This document shows positions 14,709-23,046 of a stretch of 64,000 bases of DNA, in pieces (the stretch's first letter is position 1; every line of letters begins with the position of its first letter). Where the stretch lies: assembly GCF_045291545.1 (NCBI RefSeq), contig NZ_CP149514.1, positions 1,674,001-1,738,000 of the forward strand. Reading direction: 5' to 3'. The stretch is from Gallaecimonas sp045291545. Lineage in GTDB: Bacteria > Pseudomonadota > Gammaproteobacteria > Enterobacterales > Gallaecimonadaceae. The position numbers and the translations under genes are program-made. The notes under the pieces were generated by a model. The model saw only the letters and a list, made by a program, of their open reading frames with translations. It did not search any database and was not told the origin of the DNA.

Positions 14709-16213
14709 AACCGGCCTTTTTACGCTTGCGCCTGAACGCCTGCCCGGACCCACTGGCGGCTTATCGCACCTTGGCTGTAGGCCAGCACAGCCTGTTGCTG
14801 GAGTCGGCCGAGCCCAGTGCCGGTAACGCCACCCAGAGTCTGATCATGATGGATGCGGCGCTGCAAATCGTGGCGCAAGACAACACCGTCACCATTACCG
14901 CACTGACCGCCAATGGCCAACTGCTGTTGCCAGCGCTGGCCGAACAACTGGGTTGCGAGGTACATGACGATCGCCTGTGTTACCAGGCACCCCGCCCTGA
15001 TCCGGAACTCGATGAAGACAGCCGCTTGCAGGCAGCGTCAGTGTTCACCCCGGTACGAGAACTGCTGGCGCTGCTGCCACAAGATCCCGATTTGCCTTTT
15101 AACTCACTGGTGGCAGGCCTCTTCGGCTTTGATCTGGTGGCCAGCCTGGAAACCTTACCCACTGTCAGCAATGACACCCAGGTTCCCGACATGTGCCTGT
15201 ATCTGGCCGAAACAGCGCTTTATCTCAACCACCGCAACCAAAGTGCCACCTTGCTGGCACTGGCACTCGGTGGCGAAGGTTCGGCCAGCTATTTTGAGTT
15301 GTCACGACGGCTGGCGCGCTACCAGCAAGCCTTAAGTAACGTGATGCCTTTGCCGGCGCTCAGCACTGACGACACCACCGAGATACAAGTGCAGCCGGAT
15401 GACCGCACTTTCCAGCAGCAGGTTGCCACCCTCAAGGAGCACATTCTTGCCGGTGACTGCTTTCAGGTCGTGCCGTCGCGCCGCTTCAGCGCGCCTTGCC
15501 CGGCGCCGCTGATCAGTTATCAGGCATTGCGCGGGCAAAACCCCAGCCCTTACATGTTCTACCTCAATGCGAGCACCTTTATTTTGTTCGGCGCCTCACC
15601 GGAAAGCGCCCTGACCGTTGACAGTGGCTCCCGCGCGCTAGCGCTCTACCCCATCGCCGGCACCCGGCCACGGGGCCAGGATGCCGATGAAGACGGTCGC
15701 TTCGAACTGGAAATGCGTCTGGACGACAAAGAGCAGGCGGAACATCTGATGCTGGTGGACTTGGCCCGTAACGATGTGGCGCGGGTGGCGGAGCCGGCCA
15801 GCCGTACGGTGACCGACCTGCTAAAAGTGGACCGCTATGAACGGGTCATGCATTTGGTTTCCCGGGTACAGGGCTTTTTACGGCGCGATCTGGATGCCCT
15901 GCACGCCTACCAGTCAGCTCTGAACATGGGCACTCTAACCGGTGCCCCGAAAATCATGGCCGCCCGGCTCATTCGCCAAACCGAAGGCTACCGCCGCGGC
16001 GCCTATGGCGGCGCCATCGGTTATCTAACCGCCCGTGGCGATATGGATAGCGCCATTGTGATCCGCTCAGCGGTGGTGGAAAACGGCATCGCTACCGTTC
16101 AGGCCGGCGCCGGCGTGGTATTTGATTCCGAGCCACAAAGTGAAGCCGATGAAACCCGTCATAAGGCCGCCTCGGTGCTGCGTGCCCTCAGAGCCCGGGA
16201 GATCACACCATGA
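14705..16213 (+). CDS. trpE: anthranilate synthase component I
   Basis: Converts chorismate to anthranilate with ammonia from TrpG. The 502 residues include the feedback motif LLES at 31-34 followed by Ser45 (LLES-X10-S), which binds tryptophan in known enzymes, so end-product inhibition is expected. The chorismate-binding domain shows SPYMFYL, GASPESAL, PIAGTRPRG, DLARNDVARV and TLTGAPKIMA. It starts with GTG overlapping the DAHP synthase stop and overlaps trpG by four bases (ATGA). Confidence 0.96.
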   Translation: MKPAFLRLRLNACPDPLAAYRTLAVGQHSLLLESAEPSAGNATQSLIMMDAALQIVAQDNTVTITALTANGQLLLPALAEQLGCEVHDDRLCYQAPRPDPELDEDSRLQAASVFTPVRELLALLPQDPDLPFNSLVAGLFGFDLVASLETLPTVSNDTQVPDMCLYLAETALYLNHRNQSATLLALALGGEGSASYFELSRRLARYQQALSNVMPLPALSTDDTTEIQVQPDDRTFQQQVATLKEHILAGDCFQVVPSRRFSAPCPAPLISYQALRGQNPSPYMFYLNASTFILFGASPESALTVDSGSRALALYPIAGTRPRGQDADEDGRFELEMRLDDKEQAEHLMLVDLARNDVARVAEPASRTVTDLLKVDRYERVMHLVSRVQGFLRRDLDALHAYQSALNMGTLTGAPKIMAARLIRQTEGYRRGAYGGAIGYLTARGDMDSAIVIRSAVVENGIATVQAGAGVVFDSEPQSEADETRHKAASVLRALRAREITP

Positions 16214-16791
16214 TCATTTTGCTCGATAACCAGGATTCCTTTACCTATAACCTGGTGGACGATTGCCGCCGTTTGGGTGAGCAGGTGCGAATTTACCGCA
16301 ATACCGTATCGGTTGGCACCATCGTCGCACAACTTGCCGCACACCCCGATGCGGTGTTGCTGCTGTCGCCGGGTCCAGGCACCCCCGCGCAGGCCGCAAA
16401 CCTGATGCCGCTGCTGGCTACGACGCTTGGGCGCTTCCCGATACTGGGTGTCTGCCTTGGCCACCAGGCGCTGATCGAACACTGCGGTGGCAGCTTACGC
16501 CGCTCCCCGCTGCCACGGCATGGCAAAGCCTTTCGTCTGCAAACCGAACCCCACCCGCTGTTTACCGGCGTGGCGGACTCACCGTTGGTGGGCCGTTATC
16601 ACAGCCTGGTGGCCAGTCAGGTACCCGAGGTATTAACCGTGCTGGCAACAGCTGAAGATCAGATCATGGCCGTCAGCCACCGGCAGGCGCCGGCCATTGG
16701 CCTGCAATTTCACCCGGAATCACTACTGACCCGCGACGGCCACCGGCTATTGGCCAATGCCCTGACATTGCTGCGAGGAGGAAAGCCATGA
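16210..16791 (+). CDS. trpG: anthranilate synthase component II (glutamine amidotransferase)
   Basis: Class I glutaminase supplying ammonia to TrpE. The 193 residues have the oxyanion motif SPGPGTP, the nucleophile Cys in GVCLGHQ and the His-Glu pair in FHPES. Unlike E. coli, where TrpG is fused to TrpD, it is a separate gene here. It begins inside the trpE stop and ends overlapping trpD by four bases. Confidence 0.96.
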   Translation: MIILLDNQDSFTYNLVDDCRRLGEQVRIYRNTVSVGTIVAQLAAHPDAVLLLSPGPGTPAQAANLMPLLATTLGRFPILGVCLGHQALIEHCGGSLRRSPLPRHGKAFRLQTEPHPLFTGVADSPLVGRYHSLVASQVPEVLTVLATAEDQIMAVSHRQAPAIGLQFHPESLLTRDGHRLLANALTLLRGGKP

Positions 16792-17798
16792 GCCTTGACA
16801 CACTGCTTTCGGGCCAGTCATTAAATGCCCGGCAAGCACAGCAACTGTTTGCCACCATGGCGGCCGGCCAGCTCGACCCACTGGCCTTGGCGTCGGCGCT
16901 GACGGCCATGAAAGTCCGTGGCGAAACCAGCGATGAGTTGCAGGGTCTTGCCAATGCTCTGCTGGCAGCAGCCAATCCTTTTCCTCGCCCTGACGGCGAC
17001 ATTGTCGACTGCTGCGGTACCGGCGGTGACGGTGCCAACACCCTGAACATTTCCACTACTGCCGCCTTTGTTGCGGCTGCCGGCGGTGTCAAAATCGCCA
17101 AACATGGCAACCGGGCTGTGTCATCTCAGTCTGGCAGTACCGATGTGCTGGGCGCACTCGGTGTTGGCGTACAGGTGCCGCCGGCGCTGGCACGCCAGGC
17201 GCTTGATGACGTCAACCTGTGCTTTTTGGCAGCGCCGCAATACCACCCCGGCATTGCCCACGCCATGCCCGTGCGCCGGGCATTGAAAAGCCGTACGCTG
17301 TTTAATCTGGTGGGGCCACTGGTCAACCCGGCGCGGCCAAACCGTCAGTTACTGGGGGTTTACGATCCCGCATTACTGGAGATGGTCGCCGATACCCTGT
17401 TGGCGCTGGGAGTAGAGCATGCACTGGTGGTGCACGGTAGCGGCCTGGACGAGCTGGCCCTGCATGGGCCAACCGATGTGATAGAACTGAACGCCGGGCA
17501 AAAACAGCGCTATCAACTGACGCCGGCAGACCTCAATTTACCGGAAGCGCCTCTGGAAGCCCTGGCCGGTGGCGATGCCGCTTTTAATGCAGCGGCGATG
17601 GCAGCCTTGCTGGCTGGCGACTGCCACTCGGCCTATGGCCAGGCCGTAGCCGCCAATGCTGGCGCCCTGTTTTATCTGGCCGGGCGCGCCCGCGATCTGC
17701 CCCAGGGCGTGGCCTTCGCTCGCCAGGTACTGGAAAGTGGCCAGGCATTATTGACGCTTAACCGTCTCAAGGAGCTGTACCGTGGCGACCATTCTTGA
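16788..17798 (+). CDS. trpD: anthranilate phosphoribosyltransferase
   Basis: Transfers phosphoribose from PRPP to anthranilate. The 336-residue stand-alone enzyme shows the PRPP motif DCCGTGGDGANTLNIST (about 67-83), KHGNRAVSSQSGSTD, and HAMPVRRALKSRTLFNLVGPL. The first 65 residues are the usual helical dimer domain. It overlaps trpG by four bases and trpCF by 17 bases. Confidence 0.96.
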   Translation: MSLDTLLSGQSLNARQAQQLFATMAAGQLDPLALASALTAMKVRGETSDELQGLANALLAAANPFPRPDGDIVDCCGTGGDGANTLNISTTAAFVAAAGGVKIAKHGNRAVSSQSGSTDVLGALGVGVQVPPALARQALDDVNLCFLAAPQYHPGIAHAMPVRRALKSRTLFNLVGPLVNPARPNRQLLGVYDPALLEMVADTLLALGVEHALVVHGSGLDELALHGPTDVIELNAGQKQRYQLTPADLNLPEAPLEALAGGDAAFNAAAMAALLAGDCHSAYGQAVAANAGALFYLAGRARDLPQGVAFARQVLESGQALLTLNRLKELYRGDHS

Positions 17799-19125
17799 AC
17801 AAATCGTGCAGCAAAAGCGCCAAGATCTGGCGGCATTAAAAGCCCGCTACCCGAAGGCAGAGAGCAGCCCATTGCCCCCTTCAAGCCGTTCCTTGGCGGC
17901 CAGCTTGCAACAAGGCAGCGGCTTTATTCTGGAATGTAAAAAAGCCAGCCCGTCAAAGGGGCTTATTCGCGCCGACTTTGATCCCCTTACTCTGGCGCAA
18001 ACCTACGCGCCTTACGCCAGCGCCATTTCGGTGCTCACCGACGAGCCGTATTTCCAAGGCCACCCGGACTACTTGGCAGCCGTTGCGCAGCAGGTCGATA
18101 AACCGGTGTTGATGAAAGATTTTTTCATCGACCCGATGCAGGTGCGCCTAGCCCGTTACCTTGGCGCCGACGCCATTTTACTGATGCTCTCCATACTCGA
18201 CGACCACCAGTATCAACAGCTGGCCGCACTGGCTGGCGAGCTGGGTCTTGATGTGCTCACCGAGGTTGCCAATGAACAAGAGCGAGATCGGGCGGTAGCA
18301 TTGGGAGCCGCCATTATTGGTATTAACAACCGCAACCTCCATGACATGAGCATCGATTTAGCTCGCACCCTCAGCCTGGCTGCAACTATTCCGGCTGATC
18401 GCATCATTGTCAGTGAATCCGGCATTCGCAGGCATGATGATGTGCGCCATCTGCGCGGCATCGCCCAGGGCTTTTTGGTGGGCTCCGAGCTCATGGCACA
18501 GGCCGATGTTGACCTGGCTTGTCGCCGCCTCATTTATGGTGAACACAAGGTCTGCGGCCTGACCCGCCCCGCCGATGCCCGGGCTGCCTATAATGCCGGC
18601 GCCTGCTATGGCGGCCTTATTTTTGCCGCCAGCCCGCGCCAGGTTACCCTGGCTGAAGCCGCCGTCATCAAGGCAGCAGCACCTCTGGCCTATGTCGGCG
18701 TCTTTGCCAACAGCAGCGTCGACACCGTGGCCACAGTGGCCAAACAGCTGCAACTGCACGCCATTCAGTTGCACGGCGATGAAGACCAGCAGTTTATTAC
18801 CGCCCTGCGCCAACACTTAGCCTTACCTATTTGGAAAGCGGCCAGTATCGACAACCCAGACCCCGCCGGGGCTGACCGGCTGGTACTGGACAGCCGCCAC
18901 GCGGGCCAGTTCGGCGGCACCGGCCGTACCTTTGACTGGCAGCAGTTTAAAGGAGCCGAGGTACCAGTAATGCTGGCCGGTGGCATTGGCCCCGATAATG
19001 TTCAGGCTGCACTTGGCATACCCGGCATTCGCGGCCTTGACCTCAACTCACAACTGGAATCAGCGCCGGGCATCAAAGATCCCGCGCTGATACGCCTGAC
19101 ATTTGAACGGATGAAACTAGCATGA
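17782..19125 (+). CDS. trpCF: bifunctional indole-3-glycerol-phosphate synthase / phosphoribosylanthranilate isomerase
   Basis: A two-domain fusion of 447 residues. The N-terminal TrpC barrel (about 1-250) shows ECKKASPSKG, VLTDEPYFQG and VLMKDFFIDP with catalytic lysines, then IGINNRNLHDM and VSESGI. The TrpF barrel (about 255-447) shows HKVCGLTRPADA, FANSS, QLHGDEDQ and the C-terminal LAGGIGPDNV. The GTG at 17782 gives a start MATILEQIV typical of the family. It is coupled to trpD by a 17-base overlap and to trpB by four bases. Confidence 0.96.
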   Translation: MATILEQIVQQKRQDLAALKARYPKAESSPLPPSSRSLAASLQQGSGFILECKKASPSKGLIRADFDPLTLAQTYAPYASAISVLTDEPYFQGHPDYLAAVAQQVDKPVLMKDFFIDPMQVRLARYLGADAILLMLSILDDHQYQQLAALAGELGLDVLTEVANEQERDRAVALGAAIIGINNRNLHDMSIDLARTLSLAATIPADRIIVSESGIRRHDDVRHLRGIAQGFLVGSELMAQADVDLACRRLIYGEHKVCGLTRPADARAAYNAGACYGGLIFAASPRQVTLAEAAVIKAAAPLAYVGVFANSSVDTVATVAKQLQLHAIQLHGDEDQQFITALRQHLALPIWKAASIDNPDPAGADRLVLDSRHAGQFGGTGRTFDWQQFKGAEVPVMLAGGIGPDNVQAALGIPGIRGLDLNSQLESAPGIKDPALIRLTFERMKLA

Positions 19126-20309
19126 GTCGTTTTTCTCCTTATTTTGGCGAGTTTGGTGGCACCTTTGTGCCGGAAATCCTCGTTCCTGCCCTGGAGCAGC
19201 TGACCGAGGCATTTGAAGAGGCCGTGACCGACCCGAGCTTTCAGCAGCAATTGGGCGAGTTGCTGAAACACTTTGCCGGCCGGCCAACACCGCTGTTTGA
19301 AGCCAGCAAACTAAGCCCTAACCCCAAGGTGCGTATTTTTCTCAAACGGGAAGATTTACTCCATGGCGGCGCCCATAAAACCAATCAGGTACTGGCGCAG
19401 GGTTTGTTGACACAACGCATGGGCAAGAAAGAAATCATTGCCGAAACCGGCGCCGGTCAGCATGGGGTCGCCACCGCCATGGTGGCGGCATTGCTCGGTC
19501 TCAAGGCACGCATTTACATGGGCGCCAAAGACTGCGAACGCCAGCAACCCAATGTCTATCGCATGAAGTTGATGGGCGCAGAAGTGATCCCGGTACATGC
19601 CGGCTCCGGCACCCTCAAAGACGCTGTTAATGAGGCCCTGCGCGACTGGGCCGGTAATTACGATACGGCGCACTACCTGTTGGGTACGGCCGCCGGGCCG
19701 CATCCGTTTCCACACCTGGTACGCGAGTTTCAGCGTATTATCGGCGCCGAGGCCAAAGGCCAGATGCTTGACGCCATAGGCCGGTTACCCGATGCCGCCA
19801 TCGCCTGTGTTGGTGGCGGCTCCAATGCCATTGGTCTGTTTGCCGACTTCATTGACGAGGCGGCGGTCGAGTTGATCGGCGTTGAGCCTGGCGGCGAAGG
19901 CCTTGATAGCGGCAAACATGGAGCCCCCATTCATTTGGGACGTACCGGCATCTTACACGGCATGAAAAGCTACCTGATGCAGGACAATAATGGCCAGGTA
20001 CAGGAATCACACTCTATTTCAGCTGGCCTCGACTACCCTGCTGTAGGGCCACAACATGCATTTTTGGCGCAAAGTGGCCGCGCTCAGTACGTTGCCGTCA
20101 CCGACCAGGAAGCCATCGCCGCTTTTAAAGCACTGTGCCGCAGTGAAGGAATCATCCCGGCCATCGAGTCCGCCCACGCCCTTGCTTACGCCATAAAACG
20201 CGCGGAAGCGGCCACTGAAGAAGAAGTTCTGCTGGTCAATCTGTCTGGCCGCGGAGATAAAGATCTCAACACTATCATGAGCTTGGAGGCCACCCATGCA
20301 GCTGTATGA
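19122..20309 (+). CDS. trpB: tryptophan synthase beta chain
   Basis: PLP enzyme joining indole and serine. The 395 residues include the PLP lysine in HGGAHKTNQVLAQ, the AETGAGQHG loop that binds serine, and the phosphate cup CVGGGSNAIG. The N-terminus YFGEFGGTFVPE is typical. It overlaps trpA by 14 bases, which fits coupled translation of the two subunits of the channelled complex. Confidence 0.97.
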   Translation: MSRFSPYFGEFGGTFVPEILVPALEQLTEAFEEAVTDPSFQQQLGELLKHFAGRPTPLFEASKLSPNPKVRIFLKREDLLHGGAHKTNQVLAQGLLTQRMGKKEIIAETGAGQHGVATAMVAALLGLKARIYMGAKDCERQQPNVYRMKLMGAEVIPVHAGSGTLKDAVNEALRDWAGNYDTAHYLLGTAAGPHPFPHLVREFQRIIGAEAKGQMLDAIGRLPDAAIACVGGGSNAIGLFADFIDEAAVELIGVEPGGEGLDSGKHGAPIHLGRTGILHGMKSYLMQDNNGQVQESHSISAGLDYPAVGPQHAFLAQSGRAQYVAVTDQEAIAAFKALCRSEGIIPAIESAHALAYAIKRAEAATEEEVLLVNLSGRGDKDLNTIMSLEATHAAV

Positions 20310-21078
20310 CAACCTGTTCAGCCGCCTCAGGGCAAAAAAGGAAGGGGCCTTCATTCCATTTCTGACACTCGGAGATCCTGACCCTGAGCGCTCTTTTGCG
20401 CAGCTGTGTACCCTGATAGACAACGGCGCCGATGCGTTGGAGCTGGGCATGCCCTTTTCTGATCCAGTGGCCGACGGCCCCACCATTCAGGCCGCCACAT
20501 TACGGGCGCTGGCAAGTGGCACCACACCCGCGCTGGCACTGGCGCTGATCAAACGCCTGAAAACACGCTACCCGCATGTGGCCATTGGCCTGCTGACTTA
20601 CGCCAACCTGGTGTTCAGTCGCGGACTCAGCGCTTTTTATGAAGAAGCCCGGGCGGCTGGCGTCGATTCAGTATTGGTGGCCGATGTACCGGTCAAGGAG
20701 TCAGCCCCGTTTATCGCAGCAGCCAAAGCCGCCGGCGTCGCCCCGGTATTGATTGCCCCGCCCAATAGCTCAGATGCCACCCTCAAAGCCGTTGCTGAGC
20801 ACAGCGAAGGATATGTTTATCTGGTTTCAAGAGCCGGTGTTACCGGCAGTGAAACGGCAGCAGGCCAGCCTATTGAGCACATCATCAGGACTTTGCGCCG
20901 ATACCAATCAGCGCCGATCGTCCTGGGGTTTGGCATCAGCACTGGCGAACAGGTTAGAGCAGCGCTGCAAGCAGGCTGTGATGGTGCTATCAGTGGCAGT
21001 GCCACAGTGCTGGCAGCAGAAAAAGGCACCGCAGCACTGGCAGCCTTTGTGCGTGACATGAAAGCCGCCAGCCGGTAA
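20296..21078 (+). CDS. trpA: tryptophan synthase alpha chain
   Basis: Cleaves indole-3-glycerol phosphate to indole for TrpB. The 260 residues carry catalytic Glu in ELGMPFSDPVADGPTIQ and catalytic Asp in VLVADVPVKES. The loop VSRAGVTGSET and the phosphate site GFGIST are also present. It is the last gene of the trp transcript proper. Only a weak hairpin lies before the next small gene. Confidence 0.97.
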   Translation: MQLYDNLFSRLRAKKEGAFIPFLTLGDPDPERSFAQLCTLIDNGADALELGMPFSDPVADGPTIQAATLRALASGTTPALALALIKRLKTRYPHVAIGLLTYANLVFSRGLSAFYEEARAAGVDSVLVADVPVKESAPFIAAAKAAGVAPVLIAPPNSSDATLKAVAEHSEGYVYLVSRAGVTGSETAAGQPIEHIIRTLRRYQSAPIVLGFGISTGEQVRAALQAGCDGAISGSATVLAAEKGTAALAAFVRDMKAASR

Positions 21079-21080
21079 AA

Positions 21081-21098
21081 AAGGGCTTCGGCCCTTGT
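21081..21098 (+). terminator. weak hairpin after trpA
   Basis: AAGGGC and GCCCTT pair across a stable TTCG tetraloop, but only TGTTG follows rather than a T-tract. Termination would be partial, and read-through into the DUF3820 gene is likely. Confidence 0.45.
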
Positions 21099-21106
21099 TG
21101 ATGGTA

Positions 21107-21334
21107 ATGATGGACAAAGCAACCTTGCTGAAACTGGCCCGTACCGACATGCCCTTCGGCAAGTATGCGGGCCGGCCGCTGATGAAACTCCCCGAAGAAT
21201 ACCTGTTGTGGTTTTCTCACAAGGGGTTTCCCAAAGGTGAGTTGGGGCAACTGATGGCCATCGCCCTGGCGCTGAAAATCGAAGGCCTGGACAACATTCT
21301 CGAACCTTTACGTAATGGCTGCAAACAGCCATAA
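21107..21334 (+). CDS. DUF3820 family protein
   Basis: A 75-residue protein with the family core MPFGKYAGRPLMKLPEEYLLW, interrupted nowhere, and a Lys/Gly/Leu-rich second half (KGFPKGELGQLMA). Several start codons are clustered (TTG 21095, ATG 21098, 21104 and 21107); 21107 gives MDKATL, the usual family start. The family is sometimes labelled a quorum-sensing-regulated virulence factor, but its function is unknown. It sits 28 bases after trpA behind a weak hairpin, so it may be partly co-expressed with the trp genes. Confidence 0.85.
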   Translation: MMDKATLLKLARTDMPFGKYAGRPLMKLPEEYLLWFSHKGFPKGELGQLMAIALALKIEGLDNILEPLRNGCKQP

Positions 21335-21362
21335 AAAAAGGATGCCCTAGGGCATCCTTTTT
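21333..21362. terminator. bidirectional terminator between DUF3820 and csp
   Basis: GGATGCC and GGCATCC pair across CTAG, flanked by seven A and five T, between convergent genes. Confidence 0.88.
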
Positions 21363-21379
21363 CGTACGTAAGCGTTGAC

Positions 21380-21589
21380 TTAGGCAACAGTTACGTTAGC
21401 AGCTTGCGGGCCTTTTTGACCTTGCTCGATATCAAAGGCAACTTGTTGGCCTTCTTTGAGTGAGCGGAAGCCGTCAGCCTGGATAGCACGGAAGTGAACG
21501 AATACGTCGCTGCCGCCATTTTCCGGGGTGATGAAGCCGTAGCCTTTTTCTTCGTTAAACCACTTAACGGTACCAGTAGTCTTGGACAT
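21380..21589 (-). CDS. cold-shock-domain protein (CspA family)
   Basis: A 69-residue single cold-shock domain with RNP1 (KGYGFI) and RNP2 (VFVHF); it binds single-stranded RNA or DNA and melts RNA structure. The ribosome site GGAGAC precedes the ATG. About 200 bases upstream carry no gene before the GNAT-C39 gene ends, leaving room for the long structured 5' leader typical of csp genes. Whether it is cold-induced or constitutive (CspC/CspE-like) cannot be told from the protein. Confidence 0.93.
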   Translation of the reverse strand: MSKTTGTVKWFNEEKGYGFITPENGGSDVFVHFRAIQADGFRSLKEGQQVAFDIEQGQKGPQAANVTVA

Positions 21590-21796
21590 GGGTGTCTCCT
21601 GAATGTTTTGTGCGCCTCGCTGGCGCGGTAGAACAAATTACTTGATGATGACAAACCGCGAGGTGAAGCTTCAGGAAGGCACCAGTGCCTGCAAAACGAA
21701 GTATCAAATCTTGATTGTTACATTAAGTAAAGCTGCGGCGAATCCTAGCACAGGCATCGCCATCAGCAAGTAATATTTACTGTTTTCATAAAAAAT

Positions 21797-22879
21797 TCAC
21801 TGTAGAAACAGTGCAGCCGAGTACTGGCGGCGTCCCAGACGGCTCATTTTCAGAAAACTGGCCAGCGGTACTGGAATAGCAATGTTGTCCAGCTCACTGC
21901 TGTTGTCTGCCAGGTCTGGGTCGTGAAAGTAAACAAAGCGTTGGTCGCAGGCCACCACCAGTACCCAGTGCGGGGCTTTCTGATTGTGCATGCGGTAGCT
22001 GGAAATCAGTACCAGAGCCAGGCCACCGGCGACCAAATGCCGCTCCAGGGCATCCAGTTCCAGACGCTGGCAGATACGGGGCAATTGCCTGGCCCGCATC
22101 TGTTGCACAAAATCCTGATGCACAATGCTCATAATGCGCTTTTTCTCAGCCTGGCGAACGCCATCAAGAAAAGGCACCAAGGTATCGGAAACACACAGTG
22201 TCACTTCCAACCCCTGACTGGCGGCCGCCAGCGCCAATCCCTCACCAGAGCAACCGCCATGACCGGAGGTCATATAGATGGTGGTGGCATGACGCCACAA
22301 CGAAAGCTCATCATTAATGGTGGGCTTGTAGCGCTTTTTCAGGGCCGAAAAGGCCATCAGTAAACAGGCTGGCCCGCAGGTAAAAGACGTTTGCTGGGCA
22401 TAAAAAGGTACTTTTAAGCTGCCTGCTGGCAGCGTGCCTCGCAGGCGTTTTTCCATCCGTAAGCCGTTGCCGCCATCCTGATAATAAGCCAGTAGTGGGG
22501 CGATGGTCCGGTAACCACAACTTTCATACAAACTGATGGCCGCCTGATTTTGCTGATGCACTTCCAGACGAATGGCAACGGCGCCTTCAGCCAGTGCGGC
22601 GGATTCCAGTTGCGATAACAGTTGTCGCGCCAGCCCGCGGCCACGGGCCAGCGGTGAAACCGCCAACGAGTACAGCCGCGCCAGTGCCGTGCCTTTTTTT
22701 AACAGCAATACCGCCGCCGCCAGCAAGTCACCCTGCTCTTCGACAATCCAGACCTGGCCATGCGCTTCTGTCAGCAAATAACGCCAGCGCCGCCGGTCAA
22801 TCCGATCATGGGTAAACGCTTGCTGCTCCAGGGCAAACAGCGCATCACGATCGGCCATGTTGGCAAGACGACATTTCAT
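21797..22879 (-). CDS. GNAT acetyltransferase fused to a C39-like cysteine peptidase
   Basis: 360 residues in two domains. Residues 1-145 form a RimI-like GNAT fold with the acetyl-CoA loop ARGRGLARQLL (78-88) and LYESCGY (118-123). Residues 155-360 form a C39-like papain fold: the likely nucleophile is Cys168 (TSFTCGPAC), with His304 (PHWVLV) and Asp320 (FHDPD) as the remaining triad. There is no transporter or signal peptide, so it acts in the cytosol. It is divergent, across a 167-base gap, from a RimK-type ATP-grasp ligase, a pairing reported for peptide-modifying ATP-grasp systems. A plausible role, which is inference, is trimming or capping peptides made by the ligase. Confidence 0.88.
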   Translation of the reverse strand: MKCRLANMADRDALFALEQQAFTHDRIDRRRWRYLLTEAHGQVWIVEEQGDLLAAAVLLLKKGTALARLYSLAVSPLARGRGLARQLLSQLESAALAEGAVAIRLEVHQQNQAAISLYESCGYRTIAPLLAYYQDGGNGLRMEKRLRGTLPAGSLKVPFYAQQTSFTCGPACLLMAFSALKKRYKPTINDELSLWRHATTIYMTSGHGGCSGEGLALAAASQGLEVTLCVSDTLVPFLDGVRQAEKKRIMSIVHQDFVQQMRARQLPRICQRLELDALERHLVAGGLALVLISSYRMHNQKAPHWVLVVACDQRFVYFHDPDLADNSSELDNIAIPVPLASFLKMSRLGRRQYSAALFLQ

Positions 22880-23046
22880 GGCAAAACTCCCAGTAAAAGG
22901 TCACTCATCTTGACGCTAGCCGCCACAATAGACCAACGAACAAAACTGATGCTCAGAACAAGTAATTCTTGTTGGCTTCGCTACCGGCACAGGCGCAAGC
23001 TAGCGGCCATAATTGGCTAGCCAGCCACATGGCAATGGAGCATGTA

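Noticed and set aside
22916..23020. repeated GCTAGC words in the GNAT-C39/ATP-grasp gap as an operator
   Set aside because: Three copies of the 6-mer are irregularly spaced and without an extended consensus; too weak to call.
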